64,000 nt of DNA from assembly GCA_035499555.1 (NCBI GenBank), contig DATJYO010000025.1, positions 59,958 to 123,957 on the forward strand, written 5' to 3'. The notes under the pieces were generated by a model, which was given only the letters and a program-made list of their open reading frames with translations, ran no database searches and had not been told where the DNA came from. This document shows positions 1 through 8,746 of this stretch, piece after piece (the first letter of the stretch is position 1; each line of letters opens with the position of its first letter). The translations under genes were made by a program, and so were the position numbers. The DNA is from Bog-159 sp035499555. Lineage in GTDB: Bacteria > Acidobacteriota > Terriglobia > Bryobacterales > Bryobacteraceae.

Positions 1-816
1 TTCCGGCACGAACCGATGGAACAGTTGCCAGACGTGCGGCACCACCGGCCAGACGGTCAAATCCACCGCTACTCCGGCGGCGCGCGCCCGCGCGGCGAAT
101 TCCGTGGCATCGTCGCGCAGCGTCTCGTCGGCGCCCACGTGAATCAGCAGGGGCGGCAATCCGCGCAGATCGGCGTACAGCGGCGAGGCCAGCGGATCGC
201 GCGGATCGCCGCCGCCATCGCCCATGTAGAACTCGGTCGCGCGGCTCAGCTTCGCGCCGTAGAACATGGCGCAGCGCCGGTCATTCGTCTGCCGCGATCG
301 GCCGATGCCCACCAGGTCGGTGAGCGGCGAAAACAACACCGCCGCGGCCGGCAGCGCGTCGCCCTCCCCGCGCAACTTGAGCAGGGCCGCCAGCGCCAGT
401 CCGCCGCCGGCCGAATCCCCGCCGATGGCCATTGGCGCCGGTCCGGCCTCCGCCGCCACCGCGCGCCAGACCGATACGGCATCCAGCACTGCGGCCGGAA
501 ACGGGTTCTCCGGCGCCAGGCGATAATCCGGCGCGTACACCCGCAGTCCGCGTTGCGCAAAACCGGTGGTATAAGGCCGGTGCGTACGGGCCGAGCACGC
601 GAAATAGCCGCCGCCATGGAGATACACCAGCACACCGGCAGTGGCGCCGCCCGCCGGTTCCACCCATTCGCCGGGGACGCCGCCCAGTTCCGCGGGCGTG
701 ATGCGCACGTCTTTAGGGCGCTTGAAGATACTGCCATTCATCACCGCGCGGGCCTGCTGGGCCGTCTCGGCGCGCGCCAGGCGGCGTTTGAACGTGTGCC
801 GCAACACGAAGCTCAT
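1..816 (-). CDS. Alpha/beta hydrolase (HSL-type esterase), 3' end outside window
   Basis: The reading frame is open to the first base of the window, so the C-terminus is missing; 272 codons are visible. The translation has the oxyanion-hole motif HGGG (in VYLHGGGYFACSA, about residue 70) and the nucleophile motif GDSAGGG, the signature of the hormone-sensitive-lipase or plant-carboxylesterase group of alpha/beta hydrolases. It also contains an LIHVGADETLRDD block, which carries the acid residue in this family. The ATG at 816 (MSFVLRHTF) was chosen; an in-frame ATG at 840 is possible. A small-ester hydrolase acting in the cytoplasm is likely because no signal peptide is seen. The substrate cannot be told from sequence. 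Confidence 0.85.
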   Translation of the reverse strand, partial: MSFVLRHTFKRRLARAETAQQARAVMNGSIFKRPKDVRITPAELGGVPGEWVEPAGGATAGVLVYLHGGGYFACSARTHRPYTTGFAQRGLRVYAPDYRLAPENPFPAAVLDAVSVWRAVAAEAGPAPMAIGGDSAGGGLALAALLKLRGEGDALPAAAVLFSPLTDLVGIGRSRQTNDRRCAMFYGAKLSRATEFYMGDGGGDPRDPLASPLYADLRGLPPLLIHVGADETLRDDATEFAARARAAGVAVDLTVWPVVPHVWQLFHRFVPE

Positions 817-892
817 GGTGTGTGCCTGCCAGCTTGCCATGGTTGCCGATTGTACCGCAGACGCCTGTTTCGTTACCTGCCGGCTGCCGGAA

Positions 893-1900
893 TCACACCA
901 TGGCGGCGATCACCGCGTCGGTGAACTCCGCCGTGCCCGCCGTCCCGCCCACGTCCCGCGTCAGATGCTTCCGCTCGGCATATACGCGCTCCAGCGCCTG
1001 TTGCAGCCGTGCGGCGGCCGCCCGCTCCCGCACGTGCGCCAGCATCAGCACCGCCGACTGCATCAGCGCCGTGGGATTGGCCAGGCCTTTGCCCGCGATG
1101 TCCGGCGCCGTACCGTGTACCGCCTCGAAGATGGCGTGCCGGTCCCCGATATTGGCTCCCGGCACGATCCCCAGGCCGCCCACCAGCCCCGCCGCCAGGT
1201 CCGACACGATGTCGCCGTACAGGTTGGGCAGTACCAGCACATCGAACGTCTCCGGACGCATCACCAGTTGCATGCAGGCGTTGTCCACGATCAGCTCCTG
1301 ATACTCGATCTCCGTGAATTCGGCGGCCACCATGCGGCAGCATTTCAGAAACAGGCCGTCGCTCATCTTCATGATGTTGGCCTTGTGGATGGCAGTCACC
1401 TTGTGCCGCTTCTCCCGCCGCGCATATTCGAAGGCGGCCCGCGCGATCTTCAGCGACGCCGTCTTGGTGATGATCTTCAGACTCTCCACCACGTCGGGCA
1501 CCACCTCGTGCTCCAGCCCCGAATACAGGTCCTCGGTGTTTTCGCGGAAGATCGCCAGGTCCAGCGGCAGGTCGCTGTAACGGGTCTTGAGCCCGGGCAG
1601 CATGCGCACCGGACGGAAGTTCACGTACAGGCCCAGCTTCTTGCGCAAGGCGACGTTGATGCTGGGATGCCCGCCGCCGATGGGCGTCGCCGTCGGACCT
1701 TTCAGACCCACCCGGGTCACTTCGAGCGACGCGAACACGTCGTTGGGGAGCAGTTGGCCCAGGTCTTCGAGGGCCTTCGCGCCGGCTTCCACGCGCTCCC
1801 ATTCCACTTCCACCCCGGTCGCCGCGACCGCCCGGACAGTGGCCTCGGCCACTTCGGGCCCAATGCCGTCCCCTGGTATCAGGGTGATTTGGCGCGCCAT
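893..1900 (-). CDS. NAD-dependent isocitrate dehydrogenase (isocitrate/isopropylmalate dehydrogenase family)
   Basis: This 335-residue protein starts MARQITLIPGDGIGPEV, the usual N-terminus of beta-decarboxylating dehydrogenases. The substrate-loop motif FRENTEDLYSGLEHEVV and the flanking YVNFRPVRMLPG resemble NAD-linked isocitrate dehydrogenase more than isopropylmalate dehydrogenase. KANIMKMSDG and the metal/cofactor segment NLYGDIVSD are present, as is the nucleotide-binding EAVHGTAPDIAGKG loop. Length matches the short monomer class. It would oxidise isocitrate to 2-oxoglutarate in the TCA cycle. The frame continues far upstream without a stop, but the ATG at 1900 begins the recognisable family N-terminus. 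The gene is divergent from pcm, with only 27 bp between starts. Homoisocitrate or isopropylmalate activity is a less likely alternative. Confidence 0.88.
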   Translation of the reverse strand: MARQITLIPGDGIGPEVAEATVRAVAATGVEVEWERVEAGAKALEDLGQLLPNDVFASLEVTRVGLKGPTATPIGGGHPSINVALRKKLGLYVNFRPVRMLPGLKTRYSDLPLDLAIFRENTEDLYSGLEHEVVPDVVESLKIITKTASLKIARAAFEYARREKRHKVTAIHKANIMKMSDGLFLKCCRMVAAEFTEIEYQELIVDNACMQLVMRPETFDVLVLPNLYGDIVSDLAAGLVGGLGIVPGANIGDRHAIFEAVHGTAPDIAGKGLANPTALMQSAVLMLAHVRERAAAARLQQALERVYAERKHLTRDVGGTAGTAEFTDAVIAAMV

Positions 1901-1927
1901 TCTCGCTATTATATCGACGGGGCCCGT

Positions 1928-2572
1928 ATGATTCCCAATTGGCCATCGGAGCGCCGCCGCTTGATGGCGCAGTTGCGCAAAAACGGCATCCGCGACCAGC
2001 GCGTGCTGGACGCCATGGGCCGCATCCCCCGCGAAGAATTCGTGCCCGCCGAAGTCCGCGTGTGCAGCTACCAGGATGACGCCCTGCCGATCGGACACGG
2101 CCAGACTATCTCGCAGCCTTACATGATCGCCTTGATGGCCGAGCTGCTGGAGCTGACCGGCGCCGAAACCGTGCTCGAGATCGGCGGCGGCTGCGGTTAT
2201 CACGCCGCCGTGCTGGGAGCCCTGGCCGCGCGCGTCATCTCGATCGAGCTGATCCCCGGGCTGGCCCGCCAGGCGGAGTCGAGTCTCCAGCGCACCGGAT
2301 TGGGCGGCAACATCACGGTGATCTGCGGCGACGGTTCCGCGGGCTGGCCCGCCGCCGCGCCCTATGACGGCATCTCCGTGGCGGCCGGCGCCCCGGAGGT
2401 CCCCGCGGCGCTGCTCGATCAGCTCGCCGACCCCGGGCGGCTGGTCATTCCCGTCGGCGGTCCCCTCGACCAGGAGCTGCGCGCCATCTCGAAATCCGGC
2501 GGCGTCCTGCGCGAAAGGGTGGCTACCTTCTGCCGCTTCGTACCCCTCCGCGGCCACCGCGGTTGGCAGTAG
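1928..2572 (+). CDS. pcm: Protein-L-isoaspartate O-methyltransferase
   Basis: The 214-residue translation contains the characteristic early block MGRIPREEFVPAEVR, the GHGQTISQPYMIALM active-site stretch and the SAM-binding motif VLEIGGGCGYHAAVL. Together these define PCMT, which methylates isoaspartyl residues in damaged proteins to start their repair. The C-terminal GRLVIPVGGPLDQEL is also typical. The ATG at 1928 gives the normal family length; the open frame before it is antisense to the isocitrate dehydrogenase gene. The protein is cytosolic. A secreted VWFA-like gene follows 73 bp later on the same strand. Confidence 0.93.
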   Translation: MIPNWPSERRRLMAQLRKNGIRDQRVLDAMGRIPREEFVPAEVRVCSYQDDALPIGHGQTISQPYMIALMAELLELTGAETVLEIGGGCGYHAAVLGALAARVISIELIPGLARQAESSLQRTGLGGNITVICGDGSAGWPAAAPYDGISVAAGAPEVPAALLDQLADPGRLVIPVGGPLDQELRAISKSGGVLRERVATFCRFVPLRGHRGWQ

Positions 2573-2645
2573 TTTCCCGCCTCGGGCGAATCCCCGGGGA
2601 CCGCCCAGTTTCGGTTCATAAGGTGCGATAAACTGTGTCTTCGTT

Positions 2646-4166
2646 ATGATCAAACTTGCGTTTGCTATTGCGTTGGCCGCGTCCGGGCTTCTCGCTCAAA
2701 CGCCGGCCCCTTCTCTGATGTACATTTATCCGCTGGTGTTCGATGCCAATGGCCAGCCGGTTACCGACCTCACTAGCGCCGACTTCAAGATCGTGGATCA
2801 GGGCAAACCCGGTAATATCGTCTTCTTCCACGCTCCGCGCGCACAAAAGACCGCCGCCGCGGGCAAGCTCGAGTATTCCAACCGCCCCGGTGGCAAGACC
2901 CCTCACGCCGTTGCCATCCTCTTCGACCTGATGAACGAGAGCCAGCCTGATCGCCTGGACATGTGGCACGCGCTGGACAAGTCCCTCCCCAAGATGGAGT
3001 CCGGCGATTCCGTGTATTTCTATATCCTCACGCTCGAAGGCGAGCTGTTCCCGATCCATCCCATCGGACCGCCCGCCGCCGATGACCACAACTGGCCTCA
3101 GGACGTGGCCGGCCCGCTCGACAAGGCCATGAAGACCTATAGCCATGCGCGCCCCGCGCACCTGGGCCAGGAAGACCAGGTCAAGAAGACCTTTCACGAT
3201 CTCGAAGTCCTGGCCAACCAACTCTCCGCGCTGCCCGGCCGCAAGGATATCGTCTGGATCACCGGCGGCGTGCAAAACGTCTACAACACCAAGCTGCCCT
3301 GCAATGGCGACTGGGTAGACTGCGCGCTCTACGTGCCGCACCTGGCGGTCACCCTGGCCCACGCCGACGTGGCCGTGAATCCGCTTTCCAACAGCCGCGA
3401 CCTGGTATCCGGCGTCACCCGCTACGATGGCCAGTTCTCCTCCGGCGGCGACATGAAGGCCAAGGCCAACGCCAACGATGTGTTCGGCGACCAACAGGCC
3501 GGTCCGAACGCCGCCGCGGGTCCTGATCCCACCCGCGATCTGGAACAGATGGGGCGGCTGACCGGCGGGCATGCCTTCTTCCGGCAAGAGGTGCCGGCAG
3601 TGGTCCAACAGTTGGCCGCCGACGCCGGCAATATGTATGAAATTGCCTACCAGCCCGCGTCCGACAATTGGGACAACAAGTTCCACGTGATCCATATCAA
3701 TTGCGAACGCAAGGGCGTCAAGCTGCAGAGCAAGGAGCGGTATTTCGCCCTGCCGGATACCCGAAGCGCCGCCGAGAAGCAGCGGGCCGCGGTGATGGCG
3801 GCCTTTCAGAGCCCGTACAACGTGGCGGAAATCGGAATGAACGTAAAGGTATCCCCGGCGCAGGGCGGCATCCACTTCGATCTGCGTATCGACCCGAGCG
3901 ATGTGATGCTGCACGAAGACGGCGGCAAGTTCACCGGTGGCCTGGTCTTCTTTGTCTCCGATCGCGGCGCCTCCGGCCCGCTCGGCGATCCCACCGTATC
4001 GCCGCTCGGCCTGGATCTCACCAAGGCGCAGTACGACACCGTCATGAAGGAAGGCATGCCCATTTCCCAGGATCATGCCGTCGGCGCCGCCGTGACGAGC
4101 GTACGCCTGATGGTTTTGGATCAGAATAGCGAGGCCGTCGGTTCGGTCACCTTCCCGGTGAAGTAG
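2646..4166 (+). CDS. Secreted VWFA-related acidobacterial domain protein (TIGR03436-like)
   Basis: This 506-residue protein begins with a cleavable signal peptide (MIKLAFAIALAASGLLAQ) and is probably periplasmic or outer-membrane associated. The segment PVTDLTSADFKIVDQGKPG followed by AVAILFDLMNES is the pattern of the VWFA-related domain family abundant in Acidobacteria, in which the classical DxSxS metal site is replaced by an FDLMN-type motif. GRKDIVWITGG and GGHAFFRQEVPAVVQQ match the middle and end of that domain. The C-terminal about 140 residues look like a beta-rich extension. Function in the family is unknown. It converges on the respiratory operon with only 9 bp between stop codons. 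Confidence 0.85.
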   Translation: MIKLAFAIALAASGLLAQTPAPSLMYIYPLVFDANGQPVTDLTSADFKIVDQGKPGNIVFFHAPRAQKTAAAGKLEYSNRPGGKTPHAVAILFDLMNESQPDRLDMWHALDKSLPKMESGDSVYFYILTLEGELFPIHPIGPPAADDHNWPQDVAGPLDKAMKTYSHARPAHLGQEDQVKKTFHDLEVLANQLSALPGRKDIVWITGGVQNVYNTKLPCNGDWVDCALYVPHLAVTLAHADVAVNPLSNSRDLVSGVTRYDGQFSSGGDMKAKANANDVFGDQQAGPNAAAGPDPTRDLEQMGRLTGGHAFFRQEVPAVVQQLAADAGNMYEIAYQPASDNWDNKFHVIHINCERKGVKLQSKERYFALPDTRSAAEKQRAAVMAAFQSPYNVAEIGMNVKVSPAQGGIHFDLRIDPSDVMLHEDGGKFTGGLVFFVSDRGASGPLGDPTVSPLGLDLTKAQYDTVMKEGMPISQDHAVGAAVTSVRLMVLDQNSEAVGSVTFPVK

Positions 4167-4175
4167 CCGACGTCC

Positions 4176-6581
4176 TCAGAGCCGGCGCCCCAGGCGCAGC
4201 GAATTCGCTGTCACGGACAGGCTCGACAGCACCATCGCGCCGGCGGCGAAGATCGGATTCAGTACGCCGGCCACCGCCAGCGCGATGCCCGCGGTGTTGT
4301 AAGCGAAGGCCCAGAAGAGATTCTGGCGGATGGCGCGGATGGTGTGGCGCGCCAGGTCGATCGCCGGCAGGACCGCGTCCAGCCCGGAGCCCATCAGGAT
4401 AATAGGCGCTGCCTGCATGGCGATGTCCGCGCCCGTGCCCAGCGCGATCCCCGCATCGGCCTGCGCCAGGCTGGGGGCATCGTTGACCCCGTCGCCGATC
4501 ATGGCCACCACCGAGCCCTGCCGCTGCAGATCCCGTATGGTCTCGATCTTCTGTTCCGGCAGCGCGCCCGCGATAAAAGCGTCCGCGCCGATGCGGGCGG
4601 CCACCCAGGCGGTAGTCGCCGCCGCATCCCCGGAAAGCAGCAGGGTGCGGATGCCGCGCCGTTTCAGGCTGGCGATCAATTCGGGCGCGCCGTCCTTGAT
4701 GCGATCCCCGAAGGCCAGCGCGCCCAGCGCCCGGCCCTCGCTGCCGTAAAATGCCACCGTGTGGCCCTGTCGCTCCCAGTCACGGACCTTGGCTTCAAGA
4801 TCCGGCGGGACGCTGCCCGCCAGGCGGCGATTGCCCACGAAGACGTCTCGTCCCCCCACCCGCCCGCGAATCCCGGCGCCCTGGACGACCTCGACCTCGC
4901 GCGGCGCCTCCGCCGCCCCTCCCTGCCGGCCGGCCCACTCCACCAGCGCGCGGCCCAGCGGATGTTCCGAGCGCGTCTCCAGCGCCGCCGCGGCCGGCAG
5001 GACGGCGCGGTCGCCGCTCACTTCCAGCAGCCGAAAGTCGCCCTCCGTTACCGTGCCGGTCTTGTCGAACACCATGACGCCCACTTTGGGCAGGACCTCC
5101 AGCGCGCGGCTGCTGCTCACCAGAATACCCTTGCGCGACGCCGCGCCGATGGCGGTGGTGATGGCCAGCGGCGTGGCCATTCCCAGCGCGCACGGGCACG
5201 CGATCACCAGCACGGTGATGGCCCGCAGCAGCGCGGTGGCCGGGCTGCTGCCGGCCCAGGTCCATCCCGCGAACGTCAGCGCGGCGGCGGCCATGACGGC
5301 GGGCACGAAGATACGCGCCGCGCGGTCCACCGCCTGCTCCAGCGGCGAATGGTTCGCCAGCGCCGTTTCCACCAGGCGGATGACGTGCGCCAGAGTGCTG
5401 TCGGCGCCGATGCGGGTGGCGCGCACCTGCAGTACGCTGTCCGCGTTCAGGCTGCCGCACACCACCGGATCGCCGGCGGCTTTTCGCCGCGGGACGGATT
5501 CGCCGGTGAGCACGGATTCATCCACGTGCGATACCCCTTCCTCCACTGTGCCGTCGGCCGGGATGCGCTCCCCCGCCTTGACCACGAAGATCGCTCCCGC
5601 CTCCAGCGCATCGATGGAGACGAAACGCTCGCTTCCATCGGCCAGCAGCCGGACTTTATTGGGCATCATGCGGTAGAGCGTGGTGATAGCACGCGCCGTT
5701 TTGTCTTTGGCGCCGCGCTCGGCCAGCTTCCCTGTCAGCACCAGCGCGATCAGCGCGCACGTGGTATCGAAGTAGAAATGCTTGCCGTGCGCGAAGGCCT
5801 GCGCCGCGGAATAGCCGTACGCCGCGAGTATGCCGATCGCCAGCAGGCTCTCCATGCGCACGGCGCGGTTGCGCAGGCCGATCCAGGCGGCGCGCAGCAC
5901 CGGCTGTGCGGCATAGAAAACCGAGCCGCTGGCCAGCGCCAGCAGCACGAACGGCAGCCGGCGCGCGGCGCTGTCCGAGATGCGCTCGAAATAGCCTGCG
6001 TACAGCACCAGGCTCAGCGACATCACGTTGAGCCAGAGAAAGGCGGCCACGCCGATGCGCAGCAGCAGGTCGCGGGTCTCGGCGCCTTCGTGCTCGTCGC
6101 GCCCGCTATATTCCGCCGCGCCGTAGCCCAGTCCGGCGATGGCCGCCGGAATGCGCTCGCGCGGCAAGTATACCGGGCAGTATCGCACCTTCACCAGATC
6201 GGAGGCGAAGAAGACGTCCGCCGAAACCACTCCGCGCTGCTTGCGCAGCGCGCGTTCGATCAGCCAGGCGCAGGATGTGCACCACATCCCCGACAATTGA
6301 AAAATGGCCTCGCGGGTTTCGGCGTTTTCCGGAATGCCCGCGGCTTCCGGCTCCGGAGCGCGATTCGAAATCAGGCCCAGGCGCAAGCTCTGCCGATAGA
6401 CTTCGGTCTGCCGGAAATCCTGCCCGGCGGCGATCACGCCGCTTTCGCGCAGGATGGCATACACGTTCACGCATCCGGCGCAGCAGAAGGAGTGCTCATC
6501 GGCGCCGAAACGGGTCGTGAGAGGATGACGGCCGCAGTCCAGCCCGCATAGTTCGCACTGGAGCTGAACGGCGGCAGTCAT
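4176..6581 (-). CDS. ccoI: Heavy-metal P1B-type ATPase, CcoI/FixI-type copper exporter for cbb3 oxidase
   Basis: This 801-residue P-type ATPase has an N-terminal cysteine-rich metal-binding region (CELCGLDC, then FCCAGC) and a heavy-metal-associated domain with MWCTSCAWLIERAL. After the membrane helices come the transport motif ACPCALGMATPLA, the phosphorylation motif DKTGTVTEG and the hinge MIGDGVNDAPSLAQADAGIA. The N-terminal Cys-rich region plus HMA is the CcoI/FixI arrangement, which moves copper to the periplasm for CcoN assembly. It is the last gene of the respiratory operon. Its ATG overlaps the stop of the preceding small gene (ATGA), implying coupled translation. The role follows from family and operon position. 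Confidence 0.92.
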   Translation of the reverse strand: MTAAVQLQCELCGLDCGRHPLTTRFGADEHSFCCAGCVNVYAILRESGVIAAGQDFRQTEVYRQSLRLGLISNRAPEPEAAGIPENAETREAIFQLSGMWCTSCAWLIERALRKQRGVVSADVFFASDLVKVRYCPVYLPRERIPAAIAGLGYGAAEYSGRDEHEGAETRDLLLRIGVAAFLWLNVMSLSLVLYAGYFERISDSAARRLPFVLLALASGSVFYAAQPVLRAAWIGLRNRAVRMESLLAIGILAAYGYSAAQAFAHGKHFYFDTTCALIALVLTGKLAERGAKDKTARAITTLYRMMPNKVRLLADGSERFVSIDALEAGAIFVVKAGERIPADGTVEEGVSHVDESVLTGESVPRRKAAGDPVVCGSLNADSVLQVRATRIGADSTLAHVIRLVETALANHSPLEQAVDRAARIFVPAVMAAAALTFAGWTWAGSSPATALLRAITVLVIACPCALGMATPLAITTAIGAASRKGILVSSSRALEVLPKVGVMVFDKTGTVTEGDFRLLEVSGDRAVLPAAAALETRSEHPLGRALVEWAGRQGGAAEAPREVEVVQGAGIRGRVGGRDVFVGNRRLAGSVPPDLEAKVRDWERQGHTVAFYGSEGRALGALAFGDRIKDGAPELIASLKRRGIRTLLLSGDAAATTAWVAARIGADAFIAGALPEQKIETIRDLQRQGSVVAMIGDGVNDAPSLAQADAGIALGTGADIAMQAAPIILMGSGLDAVLPAIDLARHTIRAIRQNLFWAFAYNTAGIALAVAGVLNPIFAAGAMVLSSLSVTANSLRLGRRL

Positions 6582-6748
6582 GCGGCGATTCGCTGGACCG
6601 CCCCGCTGCTCGCCGTGGGCCGGCCGTGTTCGTCCAGCATCACCGGGTTGGCCTGCTTCGTTACCACGTAGACGAAGATCAGGATGCCGATGAACAGGGC
6701 GCTGACAAACGCCAGAAAGAAAATCAGGAACGGCCTGCGCTTGGTCAT
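6578..6748 (-). CDS. Small single-pass membrane protein between ccoG and ccoI
   Basis: This 56-residue ORF runs MTKRRPFLIFFLAFV and so on, with a basic N-terminus, one hydrophobic helix (about residues 6-30) and a short polar tail ending in VQRIAA. Both ends overlap neighbours by four bases (ATGA with ccoG upstream and with ccoI downstream), which is strong evidence that it is a translated operon member. It sits where ccoH/fixH lies in proteobacterial ccoGHIS clusters but is much shorter than FixH, and no FixH motif is seen. I cannot assign a function beyond likely participation in cbb3 oxidase assembly. Confidence 0.75.
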   Translation of the reverse strand: MTKRRPFLIFFLAFVSALFIGILIFVYVVTKQANPVMLDEHGRPTASSGAVQRIAA

Positions 6749-8064
6749 TGGGGATTCCTTTGCGGGGGGCTTAAAAACGTCATCGGGAAAGCATCCGCCG
6801 GACCACCGCCGACCGGGGCTCCGACGATGTTGAAGTGGTCCACTTCCTCCGTGCCGGAAGCCAGCGGACGAGAGATTTCAAACGTTCCCTGCTCGGTCGC
6901 GCCGGCGTCCACGGGTACCGGATTCGGCGCGATGCTGAGGGTGGCTGCCGGCAATTGTTCGAGCGAGAACACCACCGCCGACCGCCCGTGGCCGCGATTG
7001 GCGATCTGATACCGGAACCGGTTATACACCCGGCCGCCATCCACGCGATACAGAGTCGCGCGCTCCGGGCTGATCTGGATCAGAACCGCGCGCCGCATGC
7101 TCAGCGCCACGAACAGGCCGCAGCCGTAGCACAGCAGCAGCACCAGCACGATGACCCGCTTGGCGTCGCGTATGCCCACCCGGCGATACCACGGCTCCTC
7201 GCCGCCGATCTCTCCGCCGTGCTCGCCCCAGGTGTAGTGAATCAGGCCCTTCTTGCCCAGCCGGCCCAGCACGTCCACGCAGGCATCGATGCACTCGCCG
7301 CAATGCACGCATTCGATCTGAAACGGCGACTTGCGGATATCGATGCCCATGTGGCAGATGCGTACGCACTTCTTGCACTCGATGCACTGGCCGCCTTCGT
7401 CGCGGTAGTGCACCAGCAGCGTGTTGTTGTCGCCCAGGATGCCTTGCAGGTATCCGTACGGGCACACGGTGGTGCAGAAGCGCTGGCGCACCAGGGTGAA
7501 ATCCAGAAACGTGATGAGTGTGACGGCGGCGCCCGAGATCCCGCCGGCGGTGTGCAGATCGAGCGCCAGCAGGCGGTGGAACAGGTCCCCGGGCGGGACG
7601 AAATAAGAGATGAAAGCGAACGCCAGAAAGATAGAAGCCGGCGCCAGCGCGGCCAGGAACAACAGGTGCGCCGCCCAGGCGCGGCGCGTGGCGGGCCAAT
7701 CGAAAAAGCGCTTGTTGATCCAGCGGCGCAGGCGGTTCTGCAGCGTGAGCGACGCCTCGCTGAAGATCATCTGCGGGCACATGTAGCCGCAGTACACGCG
7801 CCCGTAGAACACCGACGATCCGATGACCAGGAACATCAGAAACATCAGCGCGAAAAAGATGATGGCGAATTCGTTGATCCACAGCTCGTAGCCCGCGAAA
7901 TAGAATCGCTGGCGCGGGATATCGAAGCGCATCAGGTTGCAGAAGGGCAGCGCCAGGAAACCCAGGAAACAACCGAAGTGGATCAGCTTGCGCGCCTTGT
8001 GATAGGTGACCCGGGGCGGCGGCAGCGCGGGAGCGCGTTTTTTGACGGCTTCAGAAGTGCCCAT
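6745..8064 (-). CDS. ccoG: Cytochrome c oxidase accessory protein CcoG (polyferredoxin)
   Basis: This 439-residue membrane Fe-S protein has several transmembrane helices. One is followed by YCGYMCPQMIFSE, then CTTVCPYGYLQGIL and two ferredoxin-type clusters, CIECKKCVRICHMGIDI and CVHCGECIDACVDVLG. The order matches CcoG/FixG/RdxA, which supports copper delivery or reduction for cbb3 oxidase assembly. The C-terminal part after the last helix is the usual Ig-like FixG C-terminal domain. Its start overlaps the SafE-like gene by 14 bp and its stop overlaps the small membrane protein by 4 bp. Confidence 0.93.
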   Translation of the reverse strand: MGTSEAVKKRAPALPPPRVTYHKARKLIHFGCFLGFLALPFCNLMRFDIPRQRFYFAGYELWINEFAIIFFALMFLMFLVIGSSVFYGRVYCGYMCPQMIFSEASLTLQNRLRRWINKRFFDWPATRRAWAAHLLFLAALAPASIFLAFAFISYFVPPGDLFHRLLALDLHTAGGISGAAVTLITFLDFTLVRQRFCTTVCPYGYLQGILGDNNTLLVHYRDEGGQCIECKKCVRICHMGIDIRKSPFQIECVHCGECIDACVDVLGRLGKKGLIHYTWGEHGGEIGGEEPWYRRVGIRDAKRVIVLVLLLCYGCGLFVALSMRRAVLIQISPERATLYRVDGGRVYNRFRYQIANRGHGRSAVVFSLEQLPAATLSIAPNPVPVDAGATEQGTFEISRPLASGTEEVDHFNIVGAPVGGGPADAFPMTFLSPPQRNPQ

Positions 8065-8746
8065 GGTGATGCATCGCGCCGCCGGGAGCGATGCCCCTCC
8101 AGACCAGCAGCGCGCCGGCCAGCATGATGCTCACGCCCGCCAGCGCGTTCGACCATCTTCCCAGGCGCCAGCCGAAAGCCGTAGATGCCAGGCCGGTGGC
8201 CGCCAGCGCGGCACTGGTGCCCAGTCCGAACGCCAGCATGGTGAGCGCTCCCCCGGACGCCGTGCCCGCATCCACGGCCTTCAACAGCGCCGCGTAAATC
8301 AGGCCGCAGGGCAGAAATCCGAATGCCAGCCCCAGCCGGAACTTGCTCGACGGGTTGACCGACAGCATGAAGCGTTTGCCGAAGCGTGCCAAGCGCGCGG
8401 CGATTCCCGGCCGATCGATGCGCACCAGGCTCGCCGGCCGCGCCAATCCCAACAGGTAGATCCCCGCCGCGATCATCGCCGCGCCGGCCAGGATGCGCCC
8501 GCCGTGCGCAATGCCCGCCAGCCGTCCTGCCAGCCCGATGGCGCCGCCCGCCGCCCCGGCCAGCGCCCCCAGGACGCTGTACGTCGTGATCCGGCCCAGG
8601 TTGTACCACACGTGCGCGCGCCACATGCGTGGCGTGCCAGCCATCGGCAGGCTGTAGGAAAGCACGATGGGCCCGCACATCTGCACGCAGTGGATGCTGC
8701 CCACCAGGCCGAACCCGAGCATCAGCCAGAATTGCAGCAGGGTCAT
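8051..8746 (-). CDS. SafE/UreH-type six-helix membrane protein of cbb3 cluster
   Basis: This 231-residue protein is almost entirely hydrophobic, with about six helices. It carries the family signatures GSIHCVQMCGPIVL near the N-terminus and FGFLPCGLIYAAL in the middle, and it ends in a His-rich tail (MHHHGHF). These are marks of the sulfite exporter TauE/SafE-like or UreH-domain group that commonly accompanies ccoGHIS operons and is thought to handle copper or nickel. The conserved Cys pair and terminal histidines fit metal transfer; that role is inferred. The start ATG at 8746 overlaps the stop of the oxidoreductase gene by 4 bp. The long upstream open frame is antisense artefact. Confidence 0.85.
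   Translation of the reverse strand: MTLLQFWLMLGFGLVGSIHCVQMCGPIVLSYSLPMAGTPRMWRAHVWYNLGRITTYSVLGALAGAAGGAIGLAGRLAGIAHGGRILAGAAMIAAGIYLLGLARPASLVRIDRPGIAARLARFGKRFMLSVNPSSKFRLGLAFGFLPCGLIYAALLKAVDAGTASGGALTMLAFGLGTSAALAATGLASTAFGWRLGRWSNALAGVSIMLAGALLVWRGIAPGGAMHHHGHF

Noticed and set aside
641..1927. Long N-terminal extension of the pcm frame
   Set aside because: It lies antisense to isocitrate dehydrogenase; family homology begins near 1928.
4344..6551. A 735-codon plus-strand open frame
   Set aside because: Antisense to the ccoI ATPase gene, biased composition only.
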